Part shown: in pieces, positions 53,375-57,310 of the stretch
Numbering within the stretch: the first letter of the stretch is position 1
Layout of the letters: each line of letters begins with the position of its first letter
Assembly: GCA_007693435.1 (NCBI GenBank)
Contig: REDO01000193.1
Span: forward strand, 1 to 57,310
DNA: 57,310 nt
Direction of reading: 5' to 3'
From: Salinarimonadaceae bacterium
GTDB taxonomy: Bacteria > Pseudomonadota > Alphaproteobacteria > Rhizobiales > Beijerinckiaceae
The notes under the pieces: model-generated
Database searches by the model: none
Told to the model about the DNA's origin: nothing
The model's input: the letters and a program-made list of their open reading frames with translations, nothing else
Position numbers and translations under genes: made by a program

Positions 53375-55834
53375 CTATGGGTCACGCGCGCCTGTTTCAC
53401 CGGCAAGGGTCCGCAGGATGGCGGCCTTCAGGGTCTCGACCCCGAAGGGCTTGCCCACGCAATCGTCAAACCCCGCGGCAAGATAGGCCGCCACCTGATC
53501 GGGGTGGGCGTTGGCGGTCACCGCAATTGCCGGCAGGCGGGGGGCGCCGGTCGCAGCCTCGTGCGCGCGGATGGCGCGGATCAGGGCCACCCCGTCCAAC
53601 CCCGGCATGTTGATGTCCAGCAAGGCAACCCCGAACGCCTCGCGGGACGCAGCCGCGAGGGCCTCGCAGCCGTCCGAACACAGGCAGACCGTGGCGCCCA
53701 GGCGGCGGAGCATCGCCGACAGGATCTTGCGGTTGGCGGCGGTGTCGTCGGCCACCAGCACCGACAGGGCCGCCAGCGGCCGGGCCAGGTCCGTCCGGGA
53801 CGGCGCTTTTGCGATCCGCTCCAGCGGCATGGGCAGGGTCAGGCGGACTTGTGTGCCCTGCCCCAACGCGCCCTCAAGCCGGATCTCGCCCCCCATCAGC
53901 GCGACGAGTTGCCCGACAATGGCAAGCCCGATGCCCGAGCCCCCGAAGGCCCGGCCCGTGCCGCCGTCGAGTTGCCGGAAACTGTCGAAGACGCGGGCGC
54001 GGTCGGACGGCTCGATGCCGATGCCGGTGTCGGCCACCTCGATCTCCAGCCGGTCGGGGGCCACGGCATCGAGCCGCAGGCGCACCCCGCCCGACGCTGT
54101 GAATTTCACCGCATTGGACAGAAGATGGTGCAGCACTTGCACAAGGCGCCGGGCATCGCCCCGGCGGGGCAGATCGGTCGGTCCCGACAGCAGGGTTTCG
54201 AATTGCAGCCCCTTGTCGGCTGCTGCCTGCCGGTGGGCGCTGGCCGCGCGGGCCACGACATCGGCCGGCACCAGCGGCCCGGGCTCCAGCTCCAGCCGCC
54301 CCGTTTCCAACCGCGCAAGGTCCAGCACATCCCCCAGCAACACGTCGAGCTTCGCCCCGGCCTGGCCGATTTCGGCCGCGATGGCGCGCTTTTCGTCGGT
54401 CGTCAGCTTGTCGATCAGCAGCTCCAGATTGCCCAGGATGCCGGTCAGGGGTGTGCGCAGCTCATGGCTCATGGCCGCGAGGAACTCGCTCTTGGCGCGG
54501 CCGGCCTGTTCGGCGGCATCCCTCGCCGCGATGATCTCCGTCACGTCGGACGCAACACCGCGGTAGCCCATGAGCCGCCCGTCGGGTCCGTGGAAGGGGC
54601 GCCCGTTGATCTGGAGGACCACATCCCGGCGCGCCACGCCGTGGGGCCGGAAGGTAAAGCCCCGGATCGGCGCACCGGCACGGACGGTCCGCAGCACCCC
54701 GTCCCAGTCCCCACCCGCGCGCAAGGCGGGTACTGCGTGCAGCATTTCCTCCAGTGACACCCCGATCAGGTCCTGGCTGTTGACCCCCAGGATCCGGTCG
54801 GCGGCCTGGGAGATGAAGGTCCAGCGCAGATCGCCGTCCGACTCCCAGAAATAGGTGTCGCTGAGCGCCGCGATATCGGCGAGGCGCGCGTTGAGCGTGT
54901 TCAGCCTGCCCTGGTTTTCCACGGCCTCGGTCACGTCCTTCTGGGTCGCCACCAGATAGCGCGCGCCGGAGCCCTCCTCGGGCACCGGGTCGAGGTCGAG
55001 CTCGTTCCAGAACAGGGTGCCGTCCTTGCGCCGGTTGCGCAGCAGGAACCGGCCGCGGCGGCGACCGGCGACGGCGGCGCGCAGCCGCACGCGCTCGGGC
55101 GCGTCGGGATCATCGGCGGCCAGCAACCGGCAGTTGCGCGCCAGCACATCTTCGGGGGCGTGGCCGCTGAGCCGGGCAAAGGCGGGATTGACGTAGATCA
55201 GCGGGGCGTCCTTGCCGCGCGCATCGGCGATGGAGATGCTGGCGGTGGAGCCCTCGATCACCGCCGCCAGCAGCGCCTTGCGCTCGGCCAGGGCGACGGT
55301 GGTCAGGGCCGCGCCGGCAAGCTCGGCCATCCGCGCCAGCAGCCGCAGGCAGTCCGGCCCGAAGGCGGCGGGGCGTTCGGACAGACACAGAAGCGACACG
55401 CTGCGCCCGTCGGGTTGCGGAATGGGCACCGCTGCGAGGGCCGCGAAAGGGGCGAAGCGCTCCTCGCCTTCGAACCAGCCGGTCGCAGAGACGTCCGGCA
55501 CCCGCCGCGGCTTGCCCAGCAGTCCCGCCAGCCGGGCCGGCAACAGGCCGCGCAACTCGCCTTCGGTGGCGTGTTCGACGATGCACAGCCCGTCACGGCG
55601 GCGCCGGCGCAGCATGCAGGCGGCGGCCGCCCCGACCGCCTCGGAGGCCACCCGCAACAGGGCCGACACCGCAGCGTCGGGGCGGTTGCTGCGCGTCATC
55701 GCCGTCAGCGCACCCAGAAGCACCGCCGCCTCATGCGCCGCGCGCGCCTCGCGCTGGCGCAGCCGCTCGACCTCCTGCAGGGCTTCGCGCAGGGCCTCGT
55801 CGGCCGGCAGACGCTGGATGGTCGCGTGCAGCAT
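53375..55834 (-). CDS. Hybrid sensor kinase: GAF-LOV-PAS-HisKA-HATPase-REC
   Basis: An 819-residue soluble hybrid histidine kinase with no membrane helices. In order: a GAF-like domain (about 40-185), a LOV-type PAS domain (192-305), a second PAS (319-434), HisKA with His457 in MSHELRTPL, an HATPase domain (557-669) and a receiver with Asp740 and Lys795. The LOV domain has Asn234-Cys235-Arg236, Arg252, Asn267, Asn277 and Gln298. These positions match the flavin contacts and adduct cysteine of oat phototropin LOV2 in spacing; only the usual Gln four residues after the cysteine is Ala239. ATG 55834 is chosen; a TTG at 55852 would overlap the FIST gene. It lies 4 bases behind that gene. Confidence 0.88.
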   Translation of the reverse strand: MLHATIQRLPADEALREALQEVERLRQREARAAHEAAVLLGALTAMTRSNRPDAAVSALLRVASEAVGAAAACMLRRRRRDGLCIVEHATEGELRGLLPARLAGLLGKPRRVPDVSATGWFEGEERFAPFAALAAVPIPQPDGRSVSLLCLSERPAAFGPDCLRLLARMAELAGAALTTVALAERKALLAAVIEGSTASISIADARGKDAPLIYVNPAFARLSGHAPEDVLARNCRLLAADDPDAPERVRLRAAVAGRRRGRFLLRNRRKDGTLFWNELDLDPVPEEGSGARYLVATQKDVTEAVENQGRLNTLNARLADIAALSDTYFWESDGDLRWTFISQAADRILGVNSQDLIGVSLEEMLHAVPALRAGGDWDGVLRTVRAGAPIRGFTFRPHGVARRDVVLQINGRPFHGPDGRLMGYRGVASDVTEIIAARDAAEQAGRAKSEFLAAMSHELRTPLTGILGNLELLIDKLTTDEKRAIAAEIGQAGAKLDVLLGDVLDLARLETGRLELEPGPLVPADVVARAASAHRQAAADKGLQFETLLSGPTDLPRRGDARRLVQVLHHLLSNAVKFTASGGVRLRLDAVAPDRLEIEVADTGIGIEPSDRARVFDSFRQLDGGTGRAFGGSGIGLAIVGQLVALMGGEIRLEGALGQGTQVRLTLPMPLERIAKAPSRTDLARPLAALSVLVADDTAANRKILSAMLRRLGATVCLCSDGCEALAAASREAFGVALLDINMPGLDGVALIRAIRAHEAATGAPRLPAIAVTANAHPDQVAAYLAAGFDDCVGKPFGVETLKAAILRTLAGETGARDP

Positions 55835-55838
55835 CGGC

Positions 55839-57026
55839 TCAGGACCGGCCAAACACGATCGCCGAGATCATCAGGTTGCCATGGCCGTTGCCGTCATGCA
55901 GGCGCGGGCCCTGTTCGCCAAAGGTGAAGCCGCCCAGGAACGGTGCGCCGCCGAGGCTGCGGTCCACCTGCGCGGCGACCTCGGACATGGTGGCCTGCAT
56001 CGCCAGCATCGATCCGCCGCAGAAGATCACCAGGGCCCCCGCGATGTCGGCGGGGCACAGACCGGCGGTCTCGGCCGCGAGCGCCACGGTGCGGGCGGCA
56101 CGTGCCGTCAGGCTCTCGGGCGTGCCGCCCATGAGTTGCACGCACTCCCCCTCCGCGACATCGGCGAACAGGACCAGCGCGCCGTCGGCTGTGGCCTCGG
56201 CCGGGTGCAGCAGAAGATGGAAGGGGACGCCGCCCAGCGCGCCGTCGGGCCGGCCCAGCGGTCGCCACGTGCTGGGGGCGAGGATGGACACCGCGGCGTC
56301 GCCATCGCCGTCGATGACCGCGCCGCCAGTCCAGTCGTTGTACACCGCCCGGGCCGGTCGGCCATCGATTTCCACAAGCCGTCGGCCATTGGCGGCGGTC
56401 ACCGTGCCCTCAGGGCCCATCGGCGCATAGCCCGACTGGAAGGCGTGGCCGAAGGCTGCGCCGGGAAACAGCACGCTGATGACGAGCCCCGCGCCGTGGC
56501 ACCGGTCCCCGTCGCCCACGGCCCACCTGCCGCTCACATCGTCGTCGGCAGCGCTGCCGCCATAGACGGGGGTGTCAGCGCCGACACGACGTTTCAGTTC
56601 GTCGAGAATGACCTCCTCGGCACCGGGGCTGGCGGACAGCCAGATGAGTTCGGGTGCCTCCCCCGGTCGGCCCGCACGCGCCAGCGCCGTGTCCAGCGCG
56701 GCGCGGGCAGCGCTGCGCATGTCGCCGTCGCAGGCCATGGCGGCGGCGCCAAAGTCGCCGGCCGGATCCCACAGCGCCAGGGCACCGATGGCCCCGCCGG
56801 GCCCGATGGCAGCCCCGCCATTGTCCATGGCGCCCAGGCAGGACGTCGCAATATGCAGCGCCGTGCCGGGAAAGGCCGCGGCAAAGGCCCTGCCCACCTC
56901 GGCCGCCGGCTGGACCACCGAATGCTGTACCCACAGCCAGTCGGGCACATCCCCCCACGCATCCCGCATCCGCGCCGCGGCCACGGGAGCCTCCGTGGCG
57001 GGACACACCATCACCTCGATCCGCAC
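55839..57026 (-). CDS. FIST-domain sensor protein
   Basis: A 395-residue protein with a FIST N-terminal domain (about 20-215, LWLSASPGAEEVILDELKRRVG, VYGGSAADDDVSGRWAVG) and a FIST_C domain (about 225-390, with FTFGEQGPRLHDGNGHGNLMISAIVFG). FIST proteins are cytoplasmic sensors, and some (NosP-type) bind heme and regulate an adjacent histidine kinase. The start GTG 57026 has GGAGG seven bases upstream; ATG 57062 without a clear site is an alternative. The kinase gene begins 4 bases after its stop, so they form a two-gene unit. Heme binding is not shown by sequence alone. Confidence 0.85.
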   Translation of the reverse strand: MRIEVMVCPATEAPVAAARMRDAWGDVPDWLWVQHSVVQPAAEVGRAFAAAFPGTALHIATSCLGAMDNGGAAIGPGGAIGALALWDPAGDFGAAAMACDGDMRSAARAALDTALARAGRPGEAPELIWLSASPGAEEVILDELKRRVGADTPVYGGSAADDDVSGRWAVGDGDRCHGAGLVISVLFPGAAFGHAFQSGYAPMGPEGTVTAANGRRLVEIDGRPARAVYNDWTGGAVIDGDGDAAVSILAPSTWRPLGRPDGALGGVPFHLLLHPAEATADGALVLFADVAEGECVQLMGGTPESLTARAARTVALAAETAGLCPADIAGALVIFCGGSMLAMQATMSEVAAQVDRSLGGAPFLGGFTFGEQGPRLHDGNGHGNLMISAIVFGRS

Positions 57027-57146
57027 GCGCAAACCTCCGCGTTGCCGCTCAATTCGGGGCATGGTACCGCGCGGACCTTAAGGGGAGATGTGCAGCACCG
57101 CCGCCAGACCTCCGATACGCCCCAACCCGGGAGGAACACCGTACCC

Positions 57147-57310
57147 ATGACCGACCACGCGCTGGGCGGCGTCATCGCCGCCATCACCACCCCCTTCGAC
57201 GGCGCAGGCCCCGACCACGCGCGCTTTGTCGCCCATGCGCGCTGGCTGATGACGCATGGCTGCGACGGGCTGAACGTGCTGGGCACCACCGGCGAGGCGA
57301 CCTCGATCCC
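57147..57310 (+). CDS. DapA/KDPG-aldolase-family protein, 5' part only
   Basis: The first 54 codons of a gene running off the right end. The protein begins MTDHALGGVIAAITTPFD and continues to a GLNVLGTTGEATSI stretch, the phosphate/keto-acid motif of the dihydrodipicolinate synthase (DapA) family of class I aldolases. A GGAGGA lies 11 bases upstream. Members include DapA, N-acetylneuraminate lyase and KDPG-type aldolases; which one cannot be told from this fragment. It diverges from the FIST gene. Confidence 0.7.
   Translation, partial: MTDHALGGVIAAITTPFDGAGPDHARFVAHARWLMTHGCDGLNVLGTTGEATSI

Noticed and set aside
51205-53613. 802-codon open frame antisense to ftsW and murG
   Set aside because: Extremely His/Arg/Gln-rich translation with no family resemblance; an antisense shadow of two clearly conserved genes.

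Overview
The window is GC-rich and densely coded, with almost no mobile DNA. Gene content points to an alphaproteobacterium. From about 0.2 to 51 kb it looks like Hyphomicrobiales (Rhizobiales), perhaps near Salinarimonas or Methylobacterium. Reasons are the motE-flgH-fliL-fliP order, a PodJ-like polarity factor, dnaKJ followed by a phospholipid N-methyltransferase, a ycjX-ycjF pair, anmK divergent from tyrS, and a MurC that reads as Hyphomicrobiales-type. From about 51 kb to the end, MurG and FtsW instead resemble Rhodobacterales proteins, and leucine codon choice shifts from CTC-rich to CTG-rich. This break near the start of murC is either a recombination junction or an assembly or binning chimera. 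Family comparisons are from memory; no search was run.

Layout. 0.2-3.9 kb: sulfur-oxidation module (YeeE/YedE transporter, monoheme cytochrome c, FCSD-type flavoprotein, SoxY, SoxZ). 4.0-8.8 kb: erpA and a run of housekeeping enzymes (dgt, aminotransferase, MBL hydrolase, GST, GNAT). 8.8-9.0 kb: a Phd-type antitoxin without toxin. 9.1-12.3 kb: flgK-flgL. 12.5-15.0 kb: ycjX-ycjF. 15.2-17.2 kb: SDR and acyl-CoA dehydrogenase. 17.2-24.1 kb: hrcA, an orphan C5-cytosine methyltransferase with vsr, dnaK-dnaJ and a pmtA-like gene. 24.1-27.1 kb: aminotransferase, then a TIGR02186/TauE sulfite-export pair. 27.2-34.2 kb: a 1413-residue PodJ/Sel1 protein, an L,D-transpeptidase lipoprotein and accA. 34.4-36.9 kb: comF, grxC, a nitrilase-family gene and a DUF1178 gene. 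37.0-37.8 kb: a VbhA-like/Fic toxin-antitoxin pair. 37.8-41.0 kb: pdeM and its DEXH helicase. 41.2-43.7 kb: motE-flgH-fliL-fliP. 43.8-46.0 kb: recQ and a FlgC-like gene. 46.1-48.6 kb: anmK and tyrS. 48.6-53.2 kb: ftsW-murG-murC-murB. 53.4-57.0 kb: a two-gene sensory unit of a FIST protein and a hybrid histidine kinase. From 57.1 kb: the 5' end of a DapA-family aldolase gene.

Functional links. The Sox/FCSD proteins would oxidise reduced sulfur in the periplasm. The TauE exporter about 22 kb away could remove sulfite, though nothing ties the two regulatorily. The L,D-transpeptidase, AnmK, PodJ-like protein and mur/fts genes all serve the cell wall or polarity.

The most unusual locus is the FIST/kinase pair. 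The first PAS domain of the kinase carries the LOV adduct cysteine, and its flavin-contact residues match oat phototropin LOV2 in spacing, with one substitution (Gln to Ala). This predicts a blue-light-responsive kinase coupled to a FIST ligand sensor. The second is the Fic/VbhA-like pair, in which both the toxin active-site motif and the antitoxin inhibitory motif are non-canonical.
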